A DNA stretch of 64,000 bases from NCBI RefSeq assembly GCF_009870125.1, contig NC_046683.1:5084001-5148000 (forward strand). The letters run 5' to 3'. The notes beneath the pieces were generated by a model. The model saw nothing but the letters and a program-made list of their open reading frames with translations. It made no database searches and had not been told where the DNA came from. The DNA comes from Drosophila pseudoobscura. Taxonomy: Eukaryota > Arthropoda > Insecta > Diptera > Drosophilidae. Position numbers and translations under genes: made by a program. Position 1 is the stretch's first letter, and each line of letters begins with the position of its first letter. Shown piece by piece: positions 1 through 11,800 of this stretch.

Positions 1-1478
1 TTCGCTGCTGTTCTGAGGGTCATACTGTAGAAACTGGTTTTCGCCGCGCTCCCATGTGGTGTTTTTTAGTGCTAAATGGTATTTTTGTCATCTACTAATT
101 TAATTTTCAATGTTATATAGAAATCCAATAAATGCAAGTATTTGGAATAGGCCAATCATGTATAGAATTGATTAATCAATCGTACAAAATTGAGTGGGCA
201 TGGCTAAATGTTCCATATAGATAGTATTATTCAACGGAACAAAGAATATGAGAAATTTGAATTCGCCGCAATTCGCCGCAATTCGCCGCAGTTCGCCCCA
301 GTTCGCTTTAGCAACAATGAGTCTCATTCCATACACAAATGTTGCGCATTCCATACACAAAAGTTGCGGCAACATTTACTTGAAAACCGTTTTTTGGTCA
401 AAATAACATACATAAAGGTAATTTAAAGAAGCAATCTTGTAGAAAATGCATTTATCTATGGGATAAAGTTAAGAGAGCAAATCTATATAGCTTGAAATAT
501 AGGGATTCGCCGCAGTTTCGCTATTGCAACAATGAGTCTCATTCCATTCACAAACATGTTGCTAACTCCATGCACACATACCCTGGGGGAAATGGATGTT
601 ATAGAATTGTGAATACGTTTGTCTTCCAAGGCTCAGTAGGTATCAAATATACACAAGATACTAATAATACACATGAATAAGTCAAAAACATGTCAATTTG
701 AGAAAAGGTCTTAATAAATTACGTTTGATCTTCATATAAAATTAACAAAATAGGGTGCACAAAGGCCTATACACGCATCATGTCTTTAAATACCAGCAAC
801 ATTGCGACTGTTTTTTTGTTGAACTATTTTGTTCAAACCTTGTTTTAGCCAAAATACAATAAAAGCAAGAATTAAAAACTAACCAATTGTGTAGAAAATT
901 GATTAATCAATGGGCTAAAATTATGTGGGCATGGCTAAGAGATTTAATTAGTCAGCATTATTCAATGGAATATCAAAATTGAGCAATATGAACGAATTTC
1001 CCTTTTCGTTTGTTTTGATTAACCTATTTCGCTACTTGTTTTTTGTTTGACTTTTTTCGCTAAAACGTTTTTTTAAGCAAAATCCAATAAAAGCAAGTGT
1101 TTTCAATAAGCCAGTCAAGTTGAGAATAGTTTAATTATTCGGATAAAATTATGTGGGCATTGCTAAAAGATTTAATTAGTCAGCATTATTCAATGAAATA
1201 TCAAAATTGAGCAATATGAACGAATTTCCCTTTTCGTTTGTTTTGATTAACCTATTTCGCTACTTGTTTTTTGTTTGACTTGTTTCGCTAAAACCTTTTT
1301 TTACGCAAAATCCAATAAAAGCAAGTGTTTTCAATAAGCCAGTCAAGTTGAGAATAGTTTAATTATTCGGATAAAATTATGTGGGCATGGCTAAATGTTC
1401 TATATAGCTAGTAATATTCAACGGAAGAAAGAAAACGAGGAATATGTGTAATAGAACTTGAATTCTTCAGTATATTTT
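1..1478. repeat. Dispersed AT-rich repeat, copy A (runs off the left edge)
   Basis: Non-coding repeat built of related units of roughly 220-230 bases. One unit family carries TTCGCCGCA runs followed by GCAACAATGAGTCTCATTCCA (about 280-345 and again about 505-562). Another is tandem at about 926-1152 and 1153-1380 (ATTTAATTAGTCAGCATTATTCAAT). Most of it reappears in reverse orientation at 27735-28726, by eye about 90% or more identical, except that this copy has roughly two extra 228-base units. No coding frame is supported. I do not recognise the family; a satellite-bearing MITE or Helitron-like element of the obscura group is possible, but no ends or target-site duplication could be fixed because the left end is missing. 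Confidence 0.8.
261..307. repeat. Short tandem repeat, ATTCGCCGCA decamer x4-5
   Basis: Three exact copies of ATTCGCCGCA followed by two degenerate ones (GTTCGCCCCA, GTTCGCTTTA), inside repeat copy A. Copy B has a shorter version of the same run at about 28438-28465 on the opposite strand. Confidence 0.85.
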
Positions 1479-1485
1479 TTAAATG

Positions 1486-1600
1486 AGACCGTACGTTTCG
1501 GTATGTTTCGGTATGTTTCGGTATGTTCAGGTATATTTCTGACGGTCGGACCGTATTTCTTATCGATAAACCCGCGACGAAAGTTCTTTTGCGGTCCAAA
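1486..1600 (+). promoter_or_regulatory. Hsp60A: Putative Hsp60A promoter region
   Basis: Three tandem TTTCGGTATG motifs and one GGTATATTT (1530-1538) resemble the fly core promoter motif 6. A perfect DRE (TATCGATA) lies at 1561-1568, and a two-unit heat-shock-element-like GAA-AG-TTC at 1579-1586. The cluster sits between the dispersed repeat and a plausible 5' UTR exon ending at the consensus splice donor at 1680. Motifs are seen; promoter function and heat inducibility are inferred, and two HSE units alone are weak. Confidence 0.5.
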
Positions 1601-1679
1601 AGTTGGTGGAAATATTTAAGTAAATTAAATAACGTTAGTTTTTGTCTTCGGTTAAAACAGCTTGCTAATTCTATTAAAA

Positions 1680-2548
1680 GTAAGTAATAATCAATACATT
1701 TTGATTGCGAGGTCGTACTAGCTTGCTGCTCTATTTGCGTGGGGCTTGCGCTGAATTTTGGTCTGTGTGCGTGTGTGATTCGGTTATATAAGAAGGAACA
1801 ATCTAGGCAAAGAGCCGGCAACTCGTGTTTCTATAACATTATTGGTTTCTTGAGGACATTTTACTCGCCTTTATTGTGAAATATGAATGCTAATACAAGA
1901 GATTGGTCCTCGCACACACACACACACAGACACATTGTCCACTGAAGAGAAATGTTCGAGAGCCAGCGCACATGGTTTTCCTCTGATTGCCGGCATGTTA
2001 ACACGATTTCACATTTGTCATAGCGACTTGCATGTGGCCACTGGGTAGGCCGGGCATCGGCCACGCCTTCCACGCCTCATTCTAGTGTTTCGTAAGAGGG
2101 CCCCCCCTCGGATTTAGTTGTATTTATTCTTGTATAGTGGGTTACATAAACGATTTCTTCTGGAAGGCTCTGTGATGCTTATGATGGTGTTGACCTCGTA
2201 CAATCGCTATCAATGGCCGCTGTCGTTGGAGTGGATTGGTGGGGAGGGTGGGGGCTTGTATCTCCTAGAGTGAACTTTAGGCAAGAGAGTCCATTTTTTT
2301 ATGGGTTGCTTTCAGTTGCAAATTGGATTTTTCTCCGATCCAATTGGACTTACATCATTTTCAATAGATTCGTACGGATGACGAAACACCACTGTACCTT
2401 AGCCCCCCGCCCGCTTATCAAAAAATAAAATATAGTAAATAGTCCACATTGAATATGCGGGCATTAGGCAAACAATAGCGAGAGCACGTGCACGAGGTTC
2501 TTGTTGGTCGGTTCTTGATTCTCATCACCCATTGATCTCTCTCCCTAG
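1680..2548 (+). other. Hsp60A: Inferred 5' UTR intron of Hsp60A
   Basis: A GTAAGT donor at 1680 and a CTCTCTCCCTAG acceptor ending just before the Hsp60A start codon would place an 869-base intron in the 5' UTR. It contains a (CA)8 run at about 1913-1928 and a run of C at about 2101-2108. No coding frame is supported. Transcript data are needed to confirm the donor. Confidence 0.5.
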
Positions 2549-4332
2549 ATGTTCCGCTTACCTGTTGCACTTGCACGCACCTCCGTCAGCCGCCATCTGG
2601 CGATGCGGGGCTATGCGAAGGACGTGAAGTTTGGCGCCGAGGTGCGCGCCATGATGCTTCAGGGCGTAGATGTGCTGGCCGATGCGGTGGCCGTCACTAT
2701 GGGCCCCAAGGGTCGCAACGTCATCATCGAGCAGTCGTGGGGATCGCCCAAGATCACCAAGGATGGTGTGACTGTGGCCAAGTCGATCGAACTGAAGGAC
2801 AAGTTCCAGAACATCGGTGCTAAGCTGGTCCAAGATGTGGCCAACAACACGAACGAGGAGGCCGGCGACGGTACCACGACTGCCACCGTTCTTGCGCGCG
2901 CCATTGCCAAAGAGGGATTTGAGAAGATCTCCAAGGGCGCCAATCCCGTCGAGATCCGCCGCGGTGTAATGCTGGCCGTGGAGACCGTCAAGGATAACCT
3001 CAAGGACATGTCTCGCCCAGTGAAAACCCCCGAGGAGATTGCCCAGGTGGCCACCATCTCGGCCAACGGCGATCAGGCCATTGGCAATTTGATCAGCGAG
3101 GCCATGAAGCGAGTCGGACGCGACGGTGTCATCACAGTTAAGGACGGCAAGACCCTCACGGATGAGCTGGAGGTGATTGAGGGCATGAAGTTCGACCGTG
3201 GCTACATCTCGCCCTACTTCATCAACTCTTCGAAGGGCGCCAAGGTCGAGTTCCAGGATGCTCTTCTGCTGCTTTCGGAGAAAAAGATCTCCTCAGTGCA
3301 GAGCATTATTCCCGCACTGGAGTTGGCGAACACGCAGCGCAAGCCCCTGGTGATCATCGCCGAAGACATCGACGGCGAGGCCCTGAGCACTCTGGTCGTG
3401 AACCGCCTGAAGATCGGTCTTCAGGTGGCAGCCGTCAAGGCCCCCGGCTTCGGCGACAACCGCAAGTCCACCCTGACAGACATGGCCATCGCCTCAGGCG
3501 GCATTGTCTTTGGCGATGATGCTGATCTCGTCAAGTTGGAGGATGTCAAGATCAGTGATCTCGGACAGGTGGGCGAGGTGGTCATCACCAAGGACGACAC
3601 ACTGCTGCTGAAGGGCAAGGGCAAGAAGGATGACGTGCAACGTCGCGTTGACCAAATCAAGGAGCAAATTGGCGACACCACCTCCGAATATGAGAAGGAG
3701 AAGCTTCAGGAGCGCCTGGCCCGTCTGGCCTCCGGCGTTGCCCTGCTCCGAGTCGGTGGCTCCAGCGAGGTTGAGGTGAACGAGAAGAAGGACCGCGTCC
3801 ACGATGCCCTGAATGCCACTCGCGCTGCTGTCGAAGAAGGAATTGTTCCCGGTGGTGGCACTGCCCTCCTCCGCTGCATCGAGAAACTGGACACCGTGGC
3901 CGTCCAGAATGCCGATCAGGTAATTGGATCAGAATTCTTCTTGAGAACTCTTTCACTTATATTGTGATTAATCTTTTCCAGAGCCTTGGAGTGGACATCG
4001 TGCGCCGTGCCCTCCGCATGCCCTGCATGACCATTGCCAAGAATGCCGGCGTTGATGGTGCCATGGTCGTGGCAAAGGTTGAGACTCAGTCTGGCGATTA
4101 TGGCTACGATGCACTGAAGGGCGAATACGGCAACCTGATTGAGAAGGGCATCATTGACCCCACGAAGGTGGTGCGCACGGCCATTACGGATGCCTCCGGT
4201 GTTGCATCTCTGCTGACCACGGCCGAGGCTGTTGTCACTGAGATCCCCAAGGAAGATGCTGCCCCGGGAATGCCCGGCATGGGTGGAATGGGCGGCATGG
4301 GAGGAATGGGCGGCATGGGTGGCATGATGTAA
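2549..4332 (+). CDS. Hsp60A: Mitochondrial chaperonin Hsp60
   Basis: Encodes the 60 kDa mitochondrial chaperonin (GroEL family), which folds imported proteins in the matrix as an ATP-driven ring with Hsp10. Coding exons are 2549-3919 and 3982-4332, joined in phase 0 across a 62-base intron, giving 573 residues, the normal length. An Arg-rich, acid-free leader of about 20-25 residues is the mitochondrial targeting peptide; the mature part starts near AKDVKFG. Seen motifs: the ATP-binding [11 protein letters not shown] stretch, the signature [12 protein letters not shown], and the C-terminal GGM repeats ending GGMM. The start follows directly on a likely 5' UTR splice acceptor. A polyadenylation signal AATAAA is at 4701-4706. 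The orthologue by position and sequence is Hsp60A rather than the testis paralogues Hsp60B-D, since it is intron-bearing and fully conserved. Confidence 0.96.
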
Positions 4333-5110
4333 GCGAATCAGTCTATTTTTAAAGCCATGATGCAGGACGTCAGCGGAGAAGAAGCGAGCTGCACCATCGC
4401 CGGCTCCACAACACCAGCCGTCGCAGCGAGCCCTGCCATTATCCATTATCCTTTAGTTCGGTGAATCCAGCTATTCTCATTCGCTCACACACATTCTCTT
4501 CCTTGATGGAATTTAGTTTTGCTTTGCATTTACCCTTTGGCAAACATGGGAGACCCATCAAAAGGCCGGATGCTGGCTCGCCCTCGTTCGCTTCATAGTC
4601 GGCCGTCGCCTCCATCGTGCTCTACGTTTTTTTAACTATTCCTTAATTACTATTTTTTACATGTTATATATGTAAAAATACCGTTAGTTGTACAATCTAA
4701 AATAAAGCAGAAGTTACATTGATGACACACAGCGAGACTTTCAAGGGAACGCCATCAAAGAAGCATCTAGAAGGCCGTGCAGTACGTACATATTCGACGG
4801 GCTAGCGGATCGATTCGGTGGGATTCGGGACTCGCTTCGTTCGATCTGATAGGGATCAGCGATTCGGCTTTCGTTCGCCCAAAAACGGACCGAATGTAGC
4901 GAATCGCGTCAGCTTTTCTCTCGCTCACTCGATACTTGAGAGAACGAGAAAGCAGCACACAACCTTGGTGGATTTTTGCTGAAAATATTGTGTTATTCAT
5001 ACGCAAAAGGGTGCCGCCATAGTATGTGCCGAATCTGTTTAGAAACATTCCAATCCGTAGTGCTCGTATTCGGTTTTTACTGAAGGCTGAAGGCGGGACT
5101 CGTATCACCA
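4333..5110. other. Hsp60A 3' UTR and spacer
   Basis: Up to about 4725 this is Hsp60A 3' UTR with an AATAAA at 4701. The rest, with several ATTCGG/TTCGTTCG words, has no convincing frame. Its right end borders the mariner fragment and may include unrecognisable mariner sequence, but no transposase motif could be read before 5111. Confidence 0.6.
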
Positions 5111-5360
5111 AGACAACGCACCGGCTCACACCTAATCCACACCTCACACAAATTGGTTGAACACCAGTACAAACTGCTGCCCCATCCACCGTATTATCCA
5201 GATTTAGTCCCATACGACTTTTCCGAACTTGAGAAAGTCAATCGCCGGACAGAAATTCGAGTCGTATAAGGAGGTGGTCGCCTTCACGGAGGCCCACTTT
5301 GCAGACCCCAAGAAGTAGTTTTCCGATGGGTTAAGGCTCTAATAGGAGACTATATTGAGA
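5111..5360 (+). mobile_element. Decayed mariner transposase fragment
   Basis: Plus-strand reading in shifting frames gives QDNAPAHT (the second catalytic Asp block of mariner), then HPPYYPDLVPYDF (third Asp block of the DD34D triad), then KFESYKEVVAFTEAHFAD and FSDGLRL, in the order of the mariner C-terminal half. A stop follows QDNAPAHT, a frameshift separates the third Asp block from KFESY, and a stop lies before FSDGL, so the copy is dead and old. The N-terminal half is missing or unreadable, and no terminal inverted repeats were found. It lies between the 3' ends of two convergent genes. Confidence 0.85.
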
Positions 5361-5894
5361 GATGTATCGTTTTTCCTTTGAGGTACTTATCGGACCACCC
5401 TCGAATACGAGGCCTGCCCAATGCTTCGAGGATTTGAAGATGTTCAAAGACATGCGGCGTTTTTTGACTTGTTGTGCTCAAATGTATGTGTATTTGTTGG
5501 TTTTTCGGTTTTTTGTTTGCTTTTTGTTCGTTTTATTAATTATAAATACATTTAATAAAAAAAAAGAACCTAAATAATGTAACGCTTAGATGTTTAAAAG
5601 AAAGAAAAAATATTTTGTATATACTCCGCAAGCGGTTGCCGAGGGCCCCTGCCACCTGCCAGAAAGGGGGGAGGGACGGGGAACTGAGAGGGAGAGGAGA
5701 TGCTGCTCGATGGCGGTGACGATGACGATAACGATAACGATTAACGACGACACAATGGCAGTATGTGATCGATGGCAGCGATATATTGGCTGCCCGCGCC
5801 GCTGCTGCCTTCTGTGGGCCTATGGTATGGCTAATGGCTGTGATTTGACTTCAGTTCCGTCCGCTCCCCCCCGCTGGGGCTCCCGCTCCAGCTC
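5361..5894. other. Spacer and 3' UTR of the zinc-finger gene
   Basis: AT-rich next to the mariner fragment, then GC-richer 3' UTR of the minus-strand gene. TTTATT at 5532-5537 is a possible minus-strand AATAAA. No gene seen. Confidence 0.5.
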
Positions 5895-8800
5895 CTAGCA
5901 CTTGCGCTTGGGCGTCCGGCGCTTCACACCGCAATTCTCGACCTTTTTGCTGCCCTTGGCGATGGCCAGCAGCTTGACCAGCTTCTTGTGCGAGTCCCCC
6001 ACTATCCAGCCGTGCTTCTGGTACGGCTCGCTCTCCTCAAAGTGCTTCCCCGCCGGCGGCTCTGGATGCTGTCGCTCCTGTTTCTGCTGCTCCCTCAGCA
6101 CAGCTGCATCTTGCTCCCCGTCGGCCTCGACGCGACCGAACTCGTCGTCGCTGGAGCTGCTCCAGTAGTACAGTTGCTTCTCGCTCGCCGGTCGCTTTCG
6201 CCTCGCCGGCGACTGTTTGTTCGCCTGGGATTTCCGCTTCGTCTTCAGATTCTTGTTACTGCTGCTGCTGTTGTTGTTGTTATTGTTGCTGCTGCTGTTG
6301 TTGTTGTTGTTGGTTGTGGCGGTGGAGGAGGAGCTGCTCCTGGCTGGCGGAGGCGGTAGAGGCGGCAGAGGCGGTGGTGGTGCTATACTGTTGCTGCTGC
6401 GGGACTTGGACCGCTGAGTGGTCGCCGTTGGCGTTGGCGTGGGCAAGGCCTGTGGCTGCTGCTGCGGCTCCCGCTGTAATGGCTCTTCCCCCAATGGGAC
6501 GTCGAGGGTCTTGGTCTGCTGCCTGGAGCTGCGCGTCCTGGCCGGCGGCTCTACTTTGGGCTCAACCGACTTGTCGCTGTCGTTCTCCATGCCGTTGCCG
6601 CGCCTCTTCCTCGAGCTGGCAGACTTTGTGGCCGCTGGAGTCTTAGCCTTGGTGGGAGCTTTCGATTTTGATTTAGACTTGGTCTTCGGAGGCGGCTCTG
6701 GGGCAGGGGGAGGCCGAGGATTCGGCTTAGCTCGCTGCCGTGCCTTGGCTGTGGTCGCCGGCTTTGGATGCTCCAGCTCCGCGGGCGGCTTCTTTGCGGC
6801 GCTTTTCTTGCGCCTGGCGATCACGGAGGGCGTTGGGGTCTTCTTGGGCGCCACTGGTGCCCAAATCGGCTCTGGCTGGGCGTTTGCCTCGCTCGTTTTG
6901 CGCTTGCGGCGCTGCTCCTGCTGTTCCTTTTGCTCGATGAGGGCTATTATGTCCTTGGTGGACAGGAACTCCTCGTACTCGTCCGAGCTCCACGTCTCCA
7001 CCAGCTTCTTGGCCCGGTTGGTGGCACAGCGGCGCTTCGACTTGCGCTGGCCCTCGTCGATCAGCTGCTCGATCTCCTCCGGGCTCATGCCCAGCTCCGA
7101 CTGCAGCTTTGTTAGGTCCTTGCGGGGCTTCCGAGAGGCCGGGGCTGATGGCGAAGAGGCGGGGCCAGTGGTCGCGGCCGACACCTCTGGCGGCTTGCTA
7201 TTGCTACTCTTGGGCGCATTAGCCGGAGGACCTGTTTTGGCCTTTTTAGTCCTGCTGCGCGGCAGGGCACTTGGAGCGGGCATGGCTGCTGGCATGGTCG
7301 GCACTGCCGGCGCCGACATGGGCTCCTGCTGATGGTGCGGCTGGGTGTTTGGGTGCGAGTGCGGGTGCGGGTGGGTGTGCAGTTGGGGATGATCCCCATC
7401 CCGATCCCAGTTCTCCAGACCCACTGCGGACTCAACCTCCGGCACCTTGGCCGCCCCTCCACCTCGGAGCTCATCAAAGATCTGGTCCAGATTGGCCTGG
7501 TTCTTGGGCAACGCCTTGTTCTTGGCCAGCGCCGGCCCGGCCATCGGACTGGAGAGCTGCTGCAGCGGAGTCGCCGCTGCTGCTGCCGCCGCCTTGGTGC
7601 TGGCGTGCTTGAAGATGCGGCCCATGATCAGCGACTTGTTCTCGAACGTCTTGGCCGTGGCTCGGCTGGAGCTGCTGCTGCTGCTCCTGCTCCGACTGCG
7701 GGTGTTCTCCTGCGTCGAGGACGAGGACGTCGACGAGCTGGACGAGGACACAGCCCTTGCCCCAGCCCCCGGCGGCCCCGCCACTGCAACCCCAGCATCC
7801 GACCTGACCCCACATCGGGCGTCTGGCTCCACCTCCTGCTCCTGCTCAGGCTCCGGCTCCACGTCGCCGTCGCAGCTCAGCGTCCCGAAGTCATAGTCGT
7901 CCCGGTCCGAGTAGCTGGCAGTGGATACACTGTTGTTGTCCTGCTCCTGGAGCAGGTTCACGCACGTCTTCGGCTTCTGGAACGTGATGCTGGCCTTTTC
8001 CTCCAGCCCGATGTTCTTGAACGGCCGCTCTGGTATGATGATCCGACCGCAAGCGGGCGGCAGTGTCGCCGAGCTGGCCACGCCCGCCGCCGCCTTGATG
8101 ATGGACGCGTGCATGATCGTTTTCGACGAAGTCGAGCTCTGCTGTTCCACCGGTCGCGTCGGCGTCGTCGTCGTCGTCGTGGTCCGAGTGTGGCCCGTGG
8201 GCGTTGGTGGCGGCTGTGAATGGGGCTGCTGCTGGTGCTGCTGCTGCTGGTGGTGGTGCTGCTGCTGCTGGTGGTGGTGGTGCATATGGTGGTGGCTGGC
8301 CGACGGAGGCGTGGACGCTGCTGTAACACTGGGACCGGGCAGAACGCCTTGTGAAAGGTGCGGCATGAAGTCGCCGCCAGGCTTTTCGCTGCCCAGGGCG
8401 ATGTCCGCCAGCTCCGTGAGCTTGCAGACGCCACGCCCGGTCTTGACCAGCTCCACCATGTCCAGCTGCAGGTTGACGTTCTCGTAGCCCTTCATGGCGG
8501 CCTTCGTCTTGAACCGCGAGGTGGTCGCCGAGAACTGCGAGATGGCCGAGTAGCCGGGCGACATCCGATTGTGGTTCCTGCTGGGAGAGACGGATGAGGA
8601 TGATTGCGAAAAATCTAGTGGCGAGGCAGTACCAAGCATGACTTACGTGGGAGTTGTTGTGGGTGTGACAGCGGGCGGATTCCGGAATAGCTGCTGGATG
8701 ACCGGCTGATGGCAGACCACCGCCTCTAGCGCTGGAGGCGGCTGCGAGGGCGGCAGTGGCGACGGCGACGGTGACGAAGGTGGCGGTGGAGATGGCGATG

Positions 8801-11800
8801 CCGACGGCGACGGTGAAGCTGGCGGCGATAGCGAGGAAGAGGGCGAGGCAGGTGGCGATAGCGAGGGCGATGCTGGAGGCGGTAGCGGTGCAGGTGGCGG
8901 AGGCTGTGGCGGAGGCGGCTGTTTCCGCCCGGCAGTAACGATCACGGACGTCGTGGCCGGAATGGCGGTTGAGGGTGGCTGAGCTGGAGGACCCGCACTT
9001 GCGCCCGGGCCCACACCCGCCGTGGTGGAGCTCGACAGGCGAGGCGTCTCGGCGCTCTTGAGGATGTTGCAGCACTCGTAGAAGAGCCGCTCGTCTGGGT
9101 TGAGATTGAGGCGGGCGGCGGAGGTTCCCGAGGGACTGTGCTGGTTGTCGTGCAGCCGCAGGCTGGCCTCGGTGATGACATGATGCACCTGCTCGTTCAA
9201 CTGCTGCTGGTACTGCTGCTGCTCCTGCTGGTGCTCCACATGGGGGATGATCTGGGAGGGCGGCATTAGAACTGAGGCCCGAATCTGCTGCATCGGCGGT
9301 GGATCTTGCTGGTGCTGGTGTTGGTGCATTTGCATTTGGCCACGCCCCTGGTCCAGGCCCAGGCCCAGGTCCAGGTCCGGCTCCACCTCGAGGTGGCGTG
9401 GACTCGAGGGCGCCGTCTGCGACTGAAGGTACTCCTGCTCGGACAGCTTCGAGACGTGGGCCAGGGTCATGTTGTGCTTGGACAGAGAGGTGGCCGTGAA
9501 GAAGCTCTTGCCGCAGAGGGAGCACGAGTACTTCTCCGCATCGACGAGGCTGCGTTGCGTGCGCTTCTTGGGCCGCGTGAGGAGGACGCTGCGCCGCCTC
9601 CGGCGTCGCCGGCCACGCCCGCCGCGACCCAGGTCCTGCGAGTAGCTCGTGTAGACGCTCATCTCGTCGTCCAGGTCCATGTCCATCAGCTCCGTGTTGG
9701 TGTTCTCGTCGCAGATGGAGCCGAAGTTCGAGTGCTCGTCGTTCAGGTTGGGGGCACTGCGCACACTCATGGACGTCTGCGGTCGGTAGAACTTGTCCTG
9801 GTCGGGGTCCATGCGGCCGTCCTGCTCCCCCTGGTCGAACTCGTCGTGGGCGAACTCGAAGTCCTCGTTGGTGGTGGCCGACATGATCTTCTCGTTCACG
9901 TTCTTCGCGATCTCCGTGAGGTAGTTGTCCTCCTCCTCGACGCTGTCGCCCGCCGGCGGCACAGCCGCGGCCAGGGCCGAGGTTGTGGCCTGCACATGCT
10001 CCGGCTGCTCCTTGTGTATGTTCTTGTTCAGGCGAGGATCCCGGCTGAAGGTGGCCGCCGTGGCCGGAACTGTCCGCTCCTTCTCCTTCTGCAGCTCCAG
10101 CTCCGCCTCCCGCTTCTGGTACATCTGCTTCTTGGCGGCGCTGCTCAGGATGCTCGGCCGCAGTATGGAGGCGGCCGGCGGCACTGCCGGCAGGGCGGCC
10201 GCCTCTTTGGCCTCCTTGGCCAGCAGCTGCTTCTCGATCCCGATCGAGAACGACTCCAGGGTCGACTTGAGCATGCTGATGTTCTCGTTGGTCGCCTTTC
10301 CGCCCGCCCCCTTGCCCCGGCTGCGGTAGTAGCAGCTCTGTCGCCGCTTCGGCCTTCCCCTGACAGGAAGAGCCGGCGCCGTCGCCGGAGCTGGAGCCGC
10401 CTCTGGCGCCTCTCTCCCAGTCGCGTTCCGAGACGGCTTCGATGTGGAGGCGGTGGACAGGGCGGGGGCCATGGCCGCGTTCCGCTTGGTGCTGGACATG
10501 AGCAGCATGCCCGTCAGCAGCAGGTCCTCGCTCTTCTCGTAGGCCAGGTTCTCCAGCTTCTTGAGGTTGTCTCGGCGGGCGTTGTCGATCTTAAAGCTCT
10601 CCAGCAGCTGGTCGGCCACAATGGCCGCCAGCTCGTTCTTCCTGCGGCGTCGCTGCTTCTTTTTTGTGACCGGAGCCTGCTCCTCCTCCTCCTGCGGCTG
10701 CTCCTGCATCTGTACCTGCACCTGCGCCTGCGCCGGCAGATCTTCTGTCGCCTCCAGAGTACTCGCCGCCGTGGCCGACTGATCCTGGACGCTGGGCAGC
10801 TCGGACTGCGCCAGGCTGTGGAAGCCCGAGGAGGTGTTGTTGTTCATGTTGCTGCTGTGCTCCTCCAGCAGCGAGCTGCAGTTCGTCTCGACCGTGGGCG
10901 TCGGCGTCACACTGCGCGGCGGCAGTGGCGGCAGTGCTGGGAGTGCCGGAGCAATGGAAATGACGGACACGGCCACAGAGGGAGCCGACAGTGGGACCAT
11001 CTCCACGACAGGCAAAGGATCAGCAGCAGACCGAGCGGGCAGCTCTGGCTCGGGCTCGGGCTCCACCTCCACCTCTGGCTCCAGCTCCAGCTGCAGCTCT
11101 CTCTCCAGCTCCGGCTCCGGCTCTGGCTCCGGCTCCGGCGTATGTTCCTTTATGCATTCAACAGGCGGAGGAGGTTCCACAAGCGTCACCGGTGCCTGGG
11201 ACGCGGGTGCGGATACTTTCGAGTAAACTGCAGGCAGACGTCCGTCCGTATTGGTCTCTCCATTGACTGGCGGCACGGACTGGACGCCCTGCTGCTGTGC
11301 TTCCACTGGTGGCTCTTCCGGGGCGAGCGAAGCGGAACGGCAGTCGATGGTCTTGGAGCGCATTGAACGCTTCTTTGGCGTCAGAAGAGTCTTCACTGAT
11401 GCTGCCGTCTGGGGTGGAGCGGGAGAAGGAACAGCCGGTACAGTCGGAACGCCGGCTAGACTGGCCAGACCCTTCTCCCCCATCGAGGTCGGGGCAAATA
11501 CCATGCCTGCGGTGGTGGCTGTGACGGCGGCTGTGGCAGCAGCCGTGGCGACGATGTAGTTGCTCGGCCTGGTCGGATGCAGGACTGGTGGCGGCGCCTT
11601 TTCGCTCTCCTTGTCGTCGTCGTCGGGCAGACTGGCTTGGACCGCCAGTATGACCGAGTTGATGGCGTCGTCAATGTGATTGTTGACCACCTCGTCCATC
11701 CGCAGGCATCCCTTCGGCAGGCCCTTGCCGCCGTACTCCTTCTTGCCGCCCGACGTCTCAACCGAGCGTTTCTTTCCGCCCGTTGCTTTGGGCAGATGCA

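Noticed and set aside
4767-5213. 148-codon minus-strand frame overlapping the mariner fossil
   Set aside because: The mariner reading is on the plus strand; the minus frame is chance.
6418-8487. Several plus-strand frames opposite exon 3 of the zinc-finger gene
   Set aside because: Same reason: mirror images of Ser/Pro/Gln repeats.
9306-11366. Long plus-strand open frame opposite the zinc-finger gene
   Set aside because: Antisense shadow of repetitive GC-rich codons. The minus frame has zinc fingers and proper splice sites; this one has Leu/Arg runs and no family resemblance.
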